A DNA stretch of 54,960 nt from Verrucomicrobiaceae bacterium (GCA_947466075.1 CANIBP010000046.1:1-54960); one strand, 5' to 3'; shown: positions 25,931 to 34,439, counted from the stretch's first letter. The notes: generated from the sequence alone by a model not told the origin. Program-made: numbers and translations.

Positions 25931-26650
25931 TCAATGTGCAGGTGTGCTAGACTGCGTCACCGGCTTCTGCACTTTGGCCGGATCCTCTTTCGCTGCGGCT
26001 TTGGTTTTGGGGGCTTCGTCAGGTTTGATTTTGCTGTCCACCAGCTTGTCGCCGTAGTCCTGCACCAACGTCTCCAGTTTTACGCGCATGTTGCGGGTGA
26101 AGGGTTCGCGTGCAGCGATGGCGGTGCCGAGGCCGAAGCCTTCGTACTTGGAAAGCACCTCGCTGCCGACTTTGAACAGTTCGTCATTCTTGCGCTGGTA
26201 GTCGGCGACTTTGCGATCGAGCAGAATCACTCTGGCGGCAAGTTCAGCCCGCTGGGTGTCGATTTTTTTGGCAGTTTCGGTCAGTTTCTCATGGCCCTGC
26301 TTCCAGTTCGCCAAGGCTTCGGCCAAGCGTGCCTGTTCACGTTCCTGTTGGAGAATTTTGGCCTTCAATTCAGCGATGGTCTTGGCATCGCTGTCTTTTT
26401 GCTCGTTGCTGTCCTTAGCGAGTTTTTTGAAGTTGGTTTCTTGCGTTTTGACCTTGGCCTCCAACTCGACATTGGCGGCTTGCAAGGTAGCACGATCAGC
26501 CTCGGTTTTTTGCTGCTGAATCATGACGGTGCGCAGTTGCTCGCGCATGCGTTTGAGCACGGCCATGGCGGGATCGACTTCCTCGGCGGCAGGGAGTCTG
26601 GCGGCGAGCAGGGAGAAGGCGGCGATCAGGAGAAGTGAAGAGTGCTGCAT
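25931..26650 (-). CDS. periplasmic coiled-coil protein
   Basis: Starting at ATG 26650, two bases after the porin stop codon, the 239-residue product has a signal peptide (MQHSSLLLIAAFSLLAARLP then AAEE). A continuous coiled coil follows from about residue 28 to 150 (for example LKAKILQQEREQARLAEAL). A conserved-looking block (KYEGFGLGTAIAAREPFTRN) and a Lys/Pro-rich tail end it. The upstream ATG at 26671 would overlap the porin. Rod-like periplasmic proteins with this shape accompany some ExbB/TonB sets, but I do not recognise this one. Its tight coupling to the porin and PPIase genes says it belongs to the secretion operon. Confidence 0.75.
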   Translation of the reverse strand: MQHSSLLLIAAFSLLAARLPAAEEVDPAMAVLKRMREQLRTVMIQQQKTEADRATLQAANVELEAKVKTQETNFKKLAKDSNEQKDSDAKTIAELKAKILQQEREQARLAEALANWKQGHEKLTETAKKIDTQRAELAARVILLDRKVADYQRKNDELFKVGSEVLSKYEGFGLGTAIAAREPFTRNMRVKLETLVQDYGDKLVDSKIKPDEAPKTKAAAKEDPAKVQKPVTQSSTPAH

Positions 26651-26652
26651 GA

Positions 26653-28635
26653 TTAGAATTTGGCGTGACATTCGAAAAGAAAGACATCGGTCTGGAGGGT
26701 CGGACCCGCGATCTGTGAAGCAGACATGTAGGCGGCGCGCACCCAGGTGCGTTTGGACAGGGCCATAGAAGCTTGAATGGTGTAGCCTTCCATGTTGGTG
26801 CCACCATTGCCGAAGCGAGATTCAGAAAAGCCATCAACCACGGCATCCGACTCCACATGGCGGTAACCGAGGCCGAAAGCCCAGTCGCCACGTCTGTCGA
26901 ACAGCTGGAGAGGTTTGCCTACATTGAGTCCCATGTACCAGGCAATGTCGCCACCTTCCCAGTTGCCGGTGCCGCCAGAGCGGTTGTTCACGACGGCATC
27001 GCGACGGGCAAGGTCGCCCATGGCTGCTTTGTCGAGGCCGACGTTTTTGATGAACTCACCCAGCAAGGAAACCTGCATGGGCTCCCAGTTGTTGAAATCG
27101 AGTCTGCCGGTCCAGGCAATTTGTTTGAAGGGAGTGGCCAAGCCAAAATACTGAAACTGGTTGATGGTGCCGTTGAGGTTGCCACCTGGAGCTGCACCAG
27201 GCGTGGCCGTGATGTTGCGGATTGGGCGGTAGGAGTTGCCCTTTTGGGCAAAGAGAGGCCGACTATCGTCAGTGTCACCGGCATCCAGCGCCGATGCTGG
27301 AACAAACGGGCTGGAGAAACGGCCTTCGATGTTTTTCCAGTCGTAGTAGGCGATGCCCATCTTGGCTTCGATTTTTTCGGTGATTTTGAATTGCACCCCG
27401 AACTGCGCGGCGATGAGGTACTTGTTGTAACTGGCGGTCTTGGCGACGTTGTTTTCGCCGACATTGAGGGCGCTGTTGAAGACAGGGAAGGCACCGGCGG
27501 TGAGGAAGGAAGTGAAGCCTGACGTCCATGGACTTGTGATTTGGAAGGCAGCACCATCGAGATTCACGTCTTCGTCCCACATGATCTGGCTGGCAGTCAT
27601 GAAAGGGTTCTGGAAGCGACCGATTTCGATCATCAAATTGGCTTTCGGCAGGAGTGAGGCCTCGTAGCGGATGAAGGCACGGTCGAGCCACAACTCATAT
27701 TTGGAAAAGCCGCCCCCCTGAGTGTTGCCGTTGGTGGAGCCGAGCGTCTGATTGGTGGACACGGGCGAGTTGTTGCCGCCGGTGGCCATGCGGATGCCTG
27801 CGGTGAAGCCGTCCTCGAGATCGATGTCGAAACCTAAGCGCATGCGCAAACGCGTGCGGTCGCGGTTTTGGTCCACATTGAGCTGGGGCGGGAGGGTGCC
27901 TGCGGTGTTGCGGAAATCGAACGGCGCGCTGGTGTTGATGGCATTGAAGTTGGGGAAGGCACCGGACACATTGTCGTTACCGGAGGGGTACATGAGGGAT
28001 TCTTGGCGCACACGCATGTCGCCGAACATCTTGATTCGCTGGGTCCATTCCGGGGCGGAATTGGGCGCGGCCCATTGCTGGGCACGCGCTTGGGCAAAAA
28101 CCTCGGTGCGCAACTGGTCGCGAATCTGCGCTTTGACAGCTTCGGGGATGTAGGTCACGCGCACTTCATCGCTGTCAGGTTCGACCGGTGGCTGGGCATT
28201 TTGCGTCATGACGGCGGCCTGCGTCTCAGCCAAGGCTTGGGCCTGCGCTTTGGCGAAGGCGGCGTCCTGTTCCGCACCCTGGATCAAGTCGGCAGCTTCT
28301 CCCTGCGAAAGAATGCCTTTTTGCACGAGACGGTTGATCAGGTTCAAGGTCACGTTTTGCGACGGTGCGGCCAGAATGGGCTGAGGAGCTGGTGCGTTAG
28401 GATCTGGCAGCACGGCTACTGCTGCCGCTGGGTCCGTGGAGATAGGAGTGGTGGCTGAAGCTGCCGCTGCGGAGACTGGGGCAGATGCGGGCGTTGCAGG
28501 CGTCGTGTTTTCAGCCAGCAATTTGGCTGGTAATTGGGGTTCCTGCGCCAGCAGGAGCGCGGGCTGCACCGCTGCGAGGAGCGAGGCGGTGAAACAGGCA
28601 AACTGACGTCGCCAGACTTGGGAGTGGTTTAGCAT
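26653..28635 (-). CDS. putative outer-membrane porin (Porin_5-like)
   Basis: This 660-residue protein has a signal peptide ending near LLAQEPQ, then a Pro/Ala-rich stretch. A short helical element (LINRLVQKGILSQGEAADLI) follows, and a helical part rich in Ala and Gln (EDAAFAKAQAQALAET-like). From about residue 210 it becomes a long beta-barrel, starting RIKMFGDMRVRQESLMYPSG and showing alternating aromatic strands such as KANLMIEIGRFQNPFM and GDWAFGLGYRHVESDAVV. It ends in Phe, as outer-membrane barrels do (FECHAKF). The arrangement resembles the putative porin family PF16930. In the operon it sits between TonB and the coiled-coil gene, so it may be the TonB-dependent or co-regulated channel of this system (inference). 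Confidence 0.85.
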   Translation of the reverse strand: MLNHSQVWRRQFACFTASLLAAVQPALLLAQEPQLPAKLLAENTTPATPASAPVSAAAASATTPISTDPAAAVAVLPDPNAPAPQPILAAPSQNVTLNLINRLVQKGILSQGEAADLIQGAEQDAAFAKAQAQALAETQAAVMTQNAQPPVEPDSDEVRVTYIPEAVKAQIRDQLRTEVFAQARAQQWAAPNSAPEWTQRIKMFGDMRVRQESLMYPSGNDNVSGAFPNFNAINTSAPFDFRNTAGTLPPQLNVDQNRDRTRLRMRLGFDIDLEDGFTAGIRMATGGNNSPVSTNQTLGSTNGNTQGGGFSKYELWLDRAFIRYEASLLPKANLMIEIGRFQNPFMTASQIMWDEDVNLDGAAFQITSPWTSGFTSFLTAGAFPVFNSALNVGENNVAKTASYNKYLIAAQFGVQFKITEKIEAKMGIAYYDWKNIEGRFSSPFVPASALDAGDTDDSRPLFAQKGNSYRPIRNITATPGAAPGGNLNGTINQFQYFGLATPFKQIAWTGRLDFNNWEPMQVSLLGEFIKNVGLDKAAMGDLARRDAVVNNRSGGTGNWEGGDIAWYMGLNVGKPLQLFDRRGDWAFGLGYRHVESDAVVDGFSESRFGNGGTNMEGYTIQASMALSKRTWVRAAYMSASQIAGPTLQTDVFLFECHAKF

Positions 28636-28661
28636 GGGGAATGATTCGCGGAGCGTTGACT

Positions 28662-29372
28662 TCAGTTCGGTTTGCGGGCGCTGAGGCGGAGATTGATGGG
28701 CATGGGCAGGTCATCTGGCGGGGGTTCGCTGAGCACGAGGCCGTTGAGCACCTCATTTTCGATGGCGTTATCCACCGCCTTGTCGCCGGTGCTGCTGGAG
28801 AGCCGCACGCGGGTGATGCGGCCAGTGGCATCAGCCCAAACTTTGACGACATTGGAAAAACCGGCGCGGCGGGTGAGCGGGTGGTTGCGCAGCGCTTCGG
28901 CGATACGGGTCTGGACGGTGCCAGCGTACCAGCCCCATTTGCTGCCGCCTTTGCCACCGCCGCCGCCAATCATGCCGCCGCCGCCACCACCGCCGCCCAC
29001 TCCCAGACCGCCACTGCCATCGCCACCGCCAATCGCGGTGCCGAGGGGTTCATCGGCGGGTTTGTCTGCGGGCTTGTCGTCGGGTTTTTCAGCGATTTCT
29101 TCCGGTGCTTGCTCGATCATCTCTTCCTCTTTCTCTTCAGGTGGAGGCGGCTCTTCCTTCGGCGGCGGGGGAGGCGGTGGAGGTGGTGGTGGCGGCATCA
29201 CCGGCATGACCATCACCATGTCGAGTTTCTTGTGGGATGATTTTTTGCCTGGCTTGTAATTCAGGTAAGCATAGCCACCCCCGGCCAGCGCCAAGCCGCC
29301 AATGATCAGCATGACGAGGTTGCGCTTTAAAAAGCCTGGCTCGTCTTCGTCTTCGATGTCGGTGGGTTTCAT
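28662..29372 (-). CDS. tonB: TonB-type energy transducer
   Basis: The 236-residue protein has the three TonB parts in order. First comes a single N-terminal membrane helix (NLVMLIIGGLALAGGGYAYL, about 18-37). A long spacer follows, with twelve consecutive prolines and then KEEPPPPEEKEEEM, repeated DKPADKPADEP and a poly-glycine tract. The C-terminal TonB domain (about 150-236) contains VQTRIAEALRNHP, WADATGRITRVRLSSSTGD and AVDNAIENEVLNG. TonB carries proton-motive force from ExbB/ExbD to outer-membrane proteins. Gene order ExbB-ExbD-TonB with 9-10 bp gaps fits. The poly-Gly tract (about residues 111-137) is unusual and would be a flexible hinge. Confidence 0.92.
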   Translation of the reverse strand: MKPTDIEDEDEPGFLKRNLVMLIIGGLALAGGGYAYLNYKPGKKSSHKKLDMVMVMPVMPPPPPPPPPPPPKEEPPPPEEKEEEMIEQAPEEIAEKPDDKPADKPADEPLGTAIGGGDGSGGLGVGGGGGGGGMIGGGGGKGGSKWGWYAGTVQTRIAEALRNHPLTRRAGFSNVVKVWADATGRITRVRLSSSTGDKAVDNAIENEVLNGLVLSEPPPDDLPMPINLRLSARKPN

Positions 29373-29381
29373 AGGAATGCG

Positions 29382-29783
29382 TTATTTGCGGGCCTGAGTG
29401 GCAAGGCCGATGTTGTTGATGCCGACTCGGCCGACGACGTTTAGCACGTCCATGATGCCTTGGTACTGCGAGGCGCTATCACCACGAATGACGACGGGAA
29501 CATCGGGTGTACTGGCCTTGATGGCTTCCAGTTTGCTGGACAGCTCATCGAGCGTGACGGGCAGCGTATTGAGAAAGACTTTGCCCTCGTTATTGACGGT
29601 GATGGCCTGCATCTTGGGGCCTTCGATCGGCTTGGACGAAGCCGGGCCGCCACGGGGCAGGTTGACCTTGATGCCCTGCACGCCTGCCGTCGTCATGATG
29701 ATGAAGATGAGCAGCAGCACGAGGTAGAGATCCACCATCGGGGTGACGTTGATGTCGTCGTAGGATTTGTTGTCGGCCTGCAT
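29382..29783 (-). CDS. exbD: ExbD/TolR biopolymer transport protein
   Basis: This 133-residue inner-membrane protein has the family start DINVTPMVDLYLVLLLIFII, in which Asp18 at the head of the single membrane helix is the proton-carrying residue. The periplasmic domain (about 40-130) includes ITVNNEGKVFLN and VVIRGDSASQYQGIMDVLN, the usual ExbD fold. It forms the proton channel complex with the ExbB fusion encoded 10 bp upstream and energises the TonB encoded 9 bp downstream. Confidence 0.95.
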   Translation of the reverse strand: MQADNKSYDDINVTPMVDLYLVLLLIFIIMTTAGVQGIKVNLPRGGPASSKPIEGPKMQAITVNNEGKVFLNTLPVTLDELSSKLEAIKASTPDVPVVIRGDSASQYQGIMDVLNVVGRVGINNIGLATQARK

Positions 29784-29793
29784 GGTGGTGTGG

Positions 29794-31656
29794 TTATTCC
29801 TTGTAGTGCTCGGCCATCTTCGCGATGAACTCGTCGATGAAGGTCTCCATGTTGGTGATCACATCCTTGATGCGGGCGCTGAGGTAGCTGTAGATAAACA
29901 GCGCCGGAATGGCGACGGCGAGACCGGCCACGGTGGCGAGCAACGCACCCGCAATACCAGGGGCGATGGAGTTCACCTCGACCTCGCCGGACTTCGCAAT
30001 GACGGCGAAGGTGATCATGACGCCGATGACGGTACCGAGCAGACCGAGATAGGGACCACCCGCGATGCCGATGGTGAGGAAGACGAGCTTGCCGTTGAGT
30101 TTTTGCACCTCGCGCACCATGCCCCCGTGCAGCGTAGCCTTGATGGCTTGGATCGAGCGTCCCGAGAGCCCCATGACCTTGGCGGTTTTTTTCTCGCCAG
30201 GGTTAAAGGTCACCTGCCGGAAGGATTTCATTCGGCTGCTGATTTCTTCTGCGCCGAGGTGATAGAGTTGATACAGCGGCGACTGGCGCATGAGCTTCTG
30301 CATCTTCGAACTCACCACGGTACCGCCGATGTTCTTAATGCTGTCGTCGTCCTCGGTGTCGATGGCGGTGAGGTCACTGGAAATCTTCTCCCAGCGCTTC
30401 ATGAACTCGGCAGAGGCTTTTTCGATAGTGTTGAGATAGCCGATTTTGCCGATGGCGATCACCCAGCCGACGATAGCAAGGAGAGCGCAGAGGAAAATCA
30501 CGACCCAACCGTCGAAGGTGAGGTCTTTGGAGATGTCGGTGATGAGCGAGAGATGCTTCATGATCTCACCCTCTTCTTCGTGATCCGAAGCCTCATCTGA
30601 ACCCACGACGAGCAGCTTGGCAGCGTCTGCGCTGGTGCCTTGGTTGACGGCGGCAAAACGAATGAATCCCGCAGGACGCGCAGTCTTGGCGATCTGGAGT
30701 TCATCCAGTTCACCGGTGAATCCTGCCAGCCCACCAGCAAGCGGTGAGGTGTCCTTGTCGATTTCTGCCGGACCCTTGAGTGACGGCATGGCGGCGGACA
30801 GCGCGCCATAGGATTTGCCATCAAGAAAGACGGTGACGTTGCCTGCGTCCGCGACGGCGGCCACGTGATGCCAGGCTCCGGGGGCAATGGGCGCACCAGG
30901 GGTGCTGCGCTGTTTGTTGATCTCCACCAGTGGAATGCCGTTGTCGAGCAGGAGCAGGAAGGCATTGGCACCCTCACGTCGGCTAAAGATCACCGCGTTG
31001 GGCTGCAAAGCGCCGGGTTTGACCCACACCGAGAGCGAAATCGGCCCACCGGGTGCCCAGTCCAGCGCAGGATTGGCCGGCACTTTGATCGCGGTTTGTC
31101 CAAACACGCGCAAACCACCCGCAACCAGCGAACCTGCGGCTGGCGGCGGTGTGCCTTCGGCATTCGCGCCGGTGGGAGAGGAATCAGTCCCAGCCTTCGC
31201 GGCATCTGCGAAGTGATAGACCAGCGTGGTGTTTGCCTCATAGGTTTCCTTGGCGGGATCGACCGGCACGGCCTCGGTGGTGTTGCCGTAGTAGAGCCAG
31301 ATCGCGGAGGCGGTGGCGGGTTTCAAATCCGGCACCTGCACCCACACGTAGGCCTCGTTGAGCAGCGAATCCCATTTCTCAACGTGGTGCTTGAGCACTG
31401 TTTTATGATCGTCCGCCACGAAGCGCAGATCACTGCCGTCTTCCTTGGATGACATGAAGCTGAACACACCGTCATGCAGCCGCACGAGCACAGCAGTGGT
31501 GCCGATGGGTTCGGCGATGGCGAGGCCTTTGCCGCTGGTGTCGATGTCGATCTTCTTGCGGATGGTCCACGCTGGATTCCACCAGTTGGATTCAGCCGCG
31601 AGGGCGGTGCTAGCGAGCAGCAGGAGCGGGAGGAGCTTGAGCAGGGATTTGATCAT
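29794..31656 (-). CDS. exbB: DUF2341-LamG-ExbB/TolQ fusion proton-channel protein
   Basis: The 620-residue protein joins a secreted lectin-like part to an ExbB channel. A signal peptide (1-20, MIKSLLKLLPLLLLASTALA) is followed by a DUF2341 region (about 50-150, LYYGNTTEAVPVD). A LamG/concanavalin-like jelly-roll comes next (about 195-325, ISLSVWVKPG, WHHVAAVADAGNVTVFLDG, GELDELQIAKTARPA). Then come three membrane helices at about 384-402, 523-551 and 566-591, with the MotA/TolQ/ExbB core GPYLGLLGTVIGVMITF and PGIAGALLATVAGLAVAIP. The extra domain should lie in the periplasm. DUF2341 is documented in ExbB-like proteins, but its function is unknown. The gene starts 20 bp after the TpsB gene. 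What the LamG domain binds (peptidoglycan, glycan or the passenger) is open. Confidence 0.93.
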   Translation of the reverse strand: MIKSLLKLLPLLLLASTALAAESNWWNPAWTIRKKIDIDTSGKGLAIAEPIGTTAVLVRLHDGVFSFMSSKEDGSDLRFVADDHKTVLKHHVEKWDSLLNEAYVWVQVPDLKPATASAIWLYYGNTTEAVPVDPAKETYEANTTLVYHFADAAKAGTDSSPTGANAEGTPPPAAGSLVAGGLRVFGQTAIKVPANPALDWAPGGPISLSVWVKPGALQPNAVIFSRREGANAFLLLLDNGIPLVEINKQRSTPGAPIAPGAWHHVAAVADAGNVTVFLDGKSYGALSAAMPSLKGPAEIDKDTSPLAGGLAGFTGELDELQIAKTARPAGFIRFAAVNQGTSADAAKLLVVGSDEASDHEEEGEIMKHLSLITDISKDLTFDGWVVIFLCALLAIVGWVIAIGKIGYLNTIEKASAEFMKRWEKISSDLTAIDTEDDDSIKNIGGTVVSSKMQKLMRQSPLYQLYHLGAEEISSRMKSFRQVTFNPGEKKTAKVMGLSGRSIQAIKATLHGGMVREVQKLNGKLVFLTIGIAGGPYLGLLGTVIGVMITFAVIAKSGEVEVNSIAPGIAGALLATVAGLAVAIPALFIYSYLSARIKDVITNMETFIDEFIAKMAEHYKE

Positions 31657-31676
31657 GGGGCGTTGAAAAAAAGGGG

Positions 31677-33365
31677 TTAGAAGTCCATTCCCACCCGGAA
31701 GGTGAGATACAGATCGTGTGCGATAGCGTGTGGCTGTGTGACCAGCGGCACGCCGAGGTCGAGCGAGCCGGTGATGTGGTTGAGATAGCGGAAGCGGCTG
31801 CCGACGCCGACGCTGCCCAGATCGTGGGTGCGTTTTTCACCTGGCAGGGTGCTGTTGACGAAGAGTTTGCCGCCATCGACGAAGCCATAGACGCGCCACT
31901 CGTTGTCCTTCTCCTTGGCGGAACCGATGAAGGATGGACTGCGGAACTCCAGGGAGCCGATGGCACCGGAATCTCCCAATTGGGTAGCGATGAGATAGCC
32001 GCGCACGGTATTGAGACCACCGGCGGAAATCTGCTCCGTGTTGATGAGCGGCTGGGGTGCCGCCTGGCCTTGCACACGAGTGTAAAGCTGGAAGCCGCCC
32101 GGCAGATCATGTGTGTGGCTGAGGTCGCCACGGAAGTAGAAGAAATTGTCCTTCGCGTTGAAGCGCCGTGCCGCGAACTCGCTGCGTGAGCCGCCCATGC
32201 CGGTTAAGTGGAGAACGACCGAGGCATTGAACTCGGTGTAGCTATGGTCAGCGACATGGCTGGCGCTATACGCGAGGGTGAGTGGGTAGTATTGAATGGG
32301 AGACGAGACCACCGCACCTCCTGCTTTCACATCCTGGATAAAGTTCTTCCAATCCAGGCCGAAACTCAGGGAATGGAAGTAGCTCTGCTCCGCTGGCAGT
32401 GTTTTCATGAAACGCAGGCCAATAATCTGGCCTTTACCGATCACAGCACCGCCGCCCAAGGTGGAAATGTTGCTATCCTGCACCGTGCCGGTGAGCATGA
32501 CGTTCAGTCCCTGCACGTCTGGCACCGGGGCCTGATAGAAGGCGGAGAAGACCGTGCCGTCAGAGGGTTTCTCCGGTGCTACCTGAAAGCTCAGGCCCAG
32601 TGTGTGGCCCATCTGCCACAGGTTGCCGTAGCTGATCGAGCCATTGAGGCGATACGGCACCGTGTTGGCGTTGTGCTGGTTGTTCAGTTCCCAACTGCCA
32701 TGCAGCGGTAGCTTGTCCTCGACCTTCAGATCAATGTCCACCGTGCCAGGTACCACACCTGCACGCAGTTCCGGCGTGATCTTGCGGTCACGCCAGCGAT
32801 TGAGCGCGACGATGTCCTTGGTGATCTCGTTGAAGTTCGGCACCGTGCCTTCCTGCATCGAGGGCGCTTGTTCCTTGATCTTGCTGGGCAGGAAGTAGCG
32901 TGAGCCTTTAACACGCAGTCGGCCCACGGGGGCTTCGGTCACTTCCATGAAGATGATGCCGCGTGCGCCGGTCTGCTGCGGCACCTGCACATAGACGCTT
33001 TGAAAGCCCTTCGATTTATAAATCTTCTCCAGCGCCAGCCGAGCTTCTTCCACATCCTTTTCCGATCTGCCCGGTCCCATGAAGGGATACACCGCTTCCT
33101 CGATCTCGATCGGCTTGAGCTGTTTGTTGCCACGCACGCGGTACTCGCGGATGTAGAGATTGCCGAGTTGTGAGACAGCGGTCTCAGGCTGTGCTTCGGC
33201 GGTGTTTGCACCAGGAGTGGATGCAGCCGCAGACGAGATGTCGGGATGCCCCAATCCCACGCAATACAGCACTGCACACAGCCATGCAGAAGCAGTGCAT
33301 GGACTGCTCCATGCTCCTCTCACGAAGCTGAAATGAATGATGGGCTGACTACTCCGTTGAAACAT
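31677..33365 (-). CDS. two-partner secretion outer-membrane translocator (TpsB, FhaC/ShlB family)
   Basis: This 562-residue outer-membrane protein exports the giant TpsA. After a signal region (to about residue 48) it has POTRA domains (about 70-220; first one YIREYRVRGNKQLKPIEIEE ... LALEKIYKSKGFQSVYVQVP). A 16-stranded Omp85-type barrel follows. The key loop-6 motif VRGY is at 454-457 in GGLNTVRGYLIATQLGD, and the chain ends in Phe (RVGMDF). It is the first gene of the nine-gene minus-strand operon, eight genes and about 8.4 kb upstream of its predicted passenger gene. The start at ATG 33365 is the only good one; a dyad regulatory site lies about 71 bp before it. Confidence 0.95.
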   Translation of the reverse strand: MFQRSSQPIIHFSFVRGAWSSPCTASAWLCAVLYCVGLGHPDISSAAASTPGANTAEAQPETAVSQLGNLYIREYRVRGNKQLKPIEIEEAVYPFMGPGRSEKDVEEARLALEKIYKSKGFQSVYVQVPQQTGARGIIFMEVTEAPVGRLRVKGSRYFLPSKIKEQAPSMQEGTVPNFNEITKDIVALNRWRDRKITPELRAGVVPGTVDIDLKVEDKLPLHGSWELNNQHNANTVPYRLNGSISYGNLWQMGHTLGLSFQVAPEKPSDGTVFSAFYQAPVPDVQGLNVMLTGTVQDSNISTLGGGAVIGKGQIIGLRFMKTLPAEQSYFHSLSFGLDWKNFIQDVKAGGAVVSSPIQYYPLTLAYSASHVADHSYTEFNASVVLHLTGMGGSRSEFAARRFNAKDNFFYFRGDLSHTHDLPGGFQLYTRVQGQAAPQPLINTEQISAGGLNTVRGYLIATQLGDSGAIGSLEFRSPSFIGSAKEKDNEWRVYGFVDGGKLFVNSTLPGEKRTHDLGSVGVGSRFRYLNHITGSLDLGVPLVTQPHAIAHDLYLTFRVGMDF

Positions 33366-33427
33366 GGGCGCGTGTTCTCAATGCACCCGCACTTGCTTTC
33401 TTGTACCCATCCGCTCAAGCCAACCAC

Positions 33428-33445
33428 GGTTACGAATGCGTCACA
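33428..33445. promoter_or_regulatory. dyad site D upstream of the TpsB operon
   Basis: GGTTACG-AATG-CGTCACA fits the dyad found before the two-component genes and between the type II secretion arms, including the trailing ACATGG (33443-33448). It is centred about 71 bp before the TpsB start. The surrounding 172-bp gap (33366-33537) shows no strong -35/-10 pair to my eye. Confidence 0.5.
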
Positions 33446-33537
33446 TGGTTTGCCCAAAATGAGGCCTAGGCGCTCTAGTCGCAAAAATCAGGTGACGATT
33501 ACGACATGCATTATCCAGCAAAGTGCTCAAGCCCAAG

Positions 33538-34383
33538 CTATTTGGGGGCTGTTACTGGTGGTGCCTGTGATATGACTTGCGATTGAGCGCGGACAAAAGC
33601 GTCCCCGCCGAACCTAGAGGAAAAAAGATCGTCCGCATGTCGGCGTGCCTGCTCCCAGCGCAGTCGATAGGCTTCTGTGTCGGGGTTCGCAGTATCACCC
33701 AGTGACTGGACAAAATCCTGTTGGATTGCCGTGAGCGAGTTGGTGGTTGCGGAATCCAATGCCACACTGGATGCTTGATCGTTCAATACCATGAGGGCAC
33801 CCTGCTGTGTTACCACGTCCCCTGGCTTGCTGCCATAAGTGAAAGCGACTGGAATGTCCGCCACCTGGCTCGTTGTGGCAATGGCACCACTGGCAATCTG
33901 GTTGGCTGCTGGCGTTTGAGTTGCCGCCATTGCTGGCCCCGTGCCGTTCTGCGCGGGTGCGGCTGCGACGGCGGTCAGATTCGTCAGGAGATTATCCTGC
34001 TCTGTTTGTAGTTTCAGTATCTCAGCCTCCAGCAGTCTGCCACGGTTGTGAGTGGCGGCGTCCAGACGCTTCTGCTCATAGATCTCTGTCAGTTCACCGC
34101 CAACGATATCGCGAATCGTCAGTTCAGGGCAGCCGATGGCGCGCAAGTTTTTGACATAAGTGGCAAAATCTGGTGCCTCTAACTGCCGCCACAAAAACGC
34201 GGGTTGGGTTTTGGCAGAAATTGGCGGTTTGACTGTTACTGCCTTTGGGGCCTTCACCACCTCGACCGGGCGGTTGTTGGGTGCCGTGTTGCGGGACAGA
34301 AGTGTCATGGTAACCAGAAGCAGGTTCAAAGTCAGGGACAGCGCGAGAAACGGCTGGGTGAAAAGCTGCCGGAGGTGTTTCAT
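33538..34383 (-). CDS. membrane-anchored periplasmic protein of unknown function
   Basis: The 281-residue protein has one N-terminal hydrophobic helix (FLALSLTLNLLLVTMTLL, about 12-29). A Pro/Lys linker follows, then a helical domain containing WRQLEAPDFATYVKNLRAIG and CPELTIRDIV. The pattern of a short W..LES-type opening, followed by a segment saying that residues are added next to a degradation or docking helix, recurs in verrucomicrobial envelope proteins, but I cannot name a family. The second half (QQDFVQSLGDTANPDTEAYR, then RWEQARRHADDLFSSRFG) is also helical. It lies upstream of the TpsB operon on the same strand, separated by 172 bp. Confidence 0.65.
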   Translation of the reverse strand: MKHLRQLFTQPFLALSLTLNLLLVTMTLLSRNTAPNNRPVEVVKAPKAVTVKPPISAKTQPAFLWRQLEAPDFATYVKNLRAIGCPELTIRDIVGGELTEIYEQKRLDAATHNRGRLLEAEILKLQTEQDNLLTNLTAVAAAPAQNGTGPAMAATQTPAANQIASGAIATTSQVADIPVAFTYGSKPGDVVTQQGALMVLNDQASSVALDSATTNSLTAIQQDFVQSLGDTANPDTEAYRLRWEQARRHADDLFSSRFGGDAFVRAQSQVISQAPPVTAPK

Positions 34384-34398
34384 GAGAGGTGTGTGGTT

Positions 34399-34439
34399 AA
34401 AAAGAAAAACTGGTGCTGACGGATGAACGTCAGCACCAG
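34399..34439 (-). terminator. intrinsic terminator of the PstS-like gene
   Basis: A perfect 12-bp stem (CTGGTGCTGACG at 34410-34421, CGTCAGCACCAG at 34428-34439) with a 6-base loop is followed, on the minus strand, by TTTTTCTTTTTAA (complement of 34397-34409). It lies 47 bases past the stop codon of the gene ending at 34486 and insulates the downstream genes. Confidence 0.93.

Noticed and set aside
28641..29259. Plus-strand ORFs opposite tonB
   Set aside because: Their Pro- and Gly-rich runs are simply the reverse reading of the TonB spacer.
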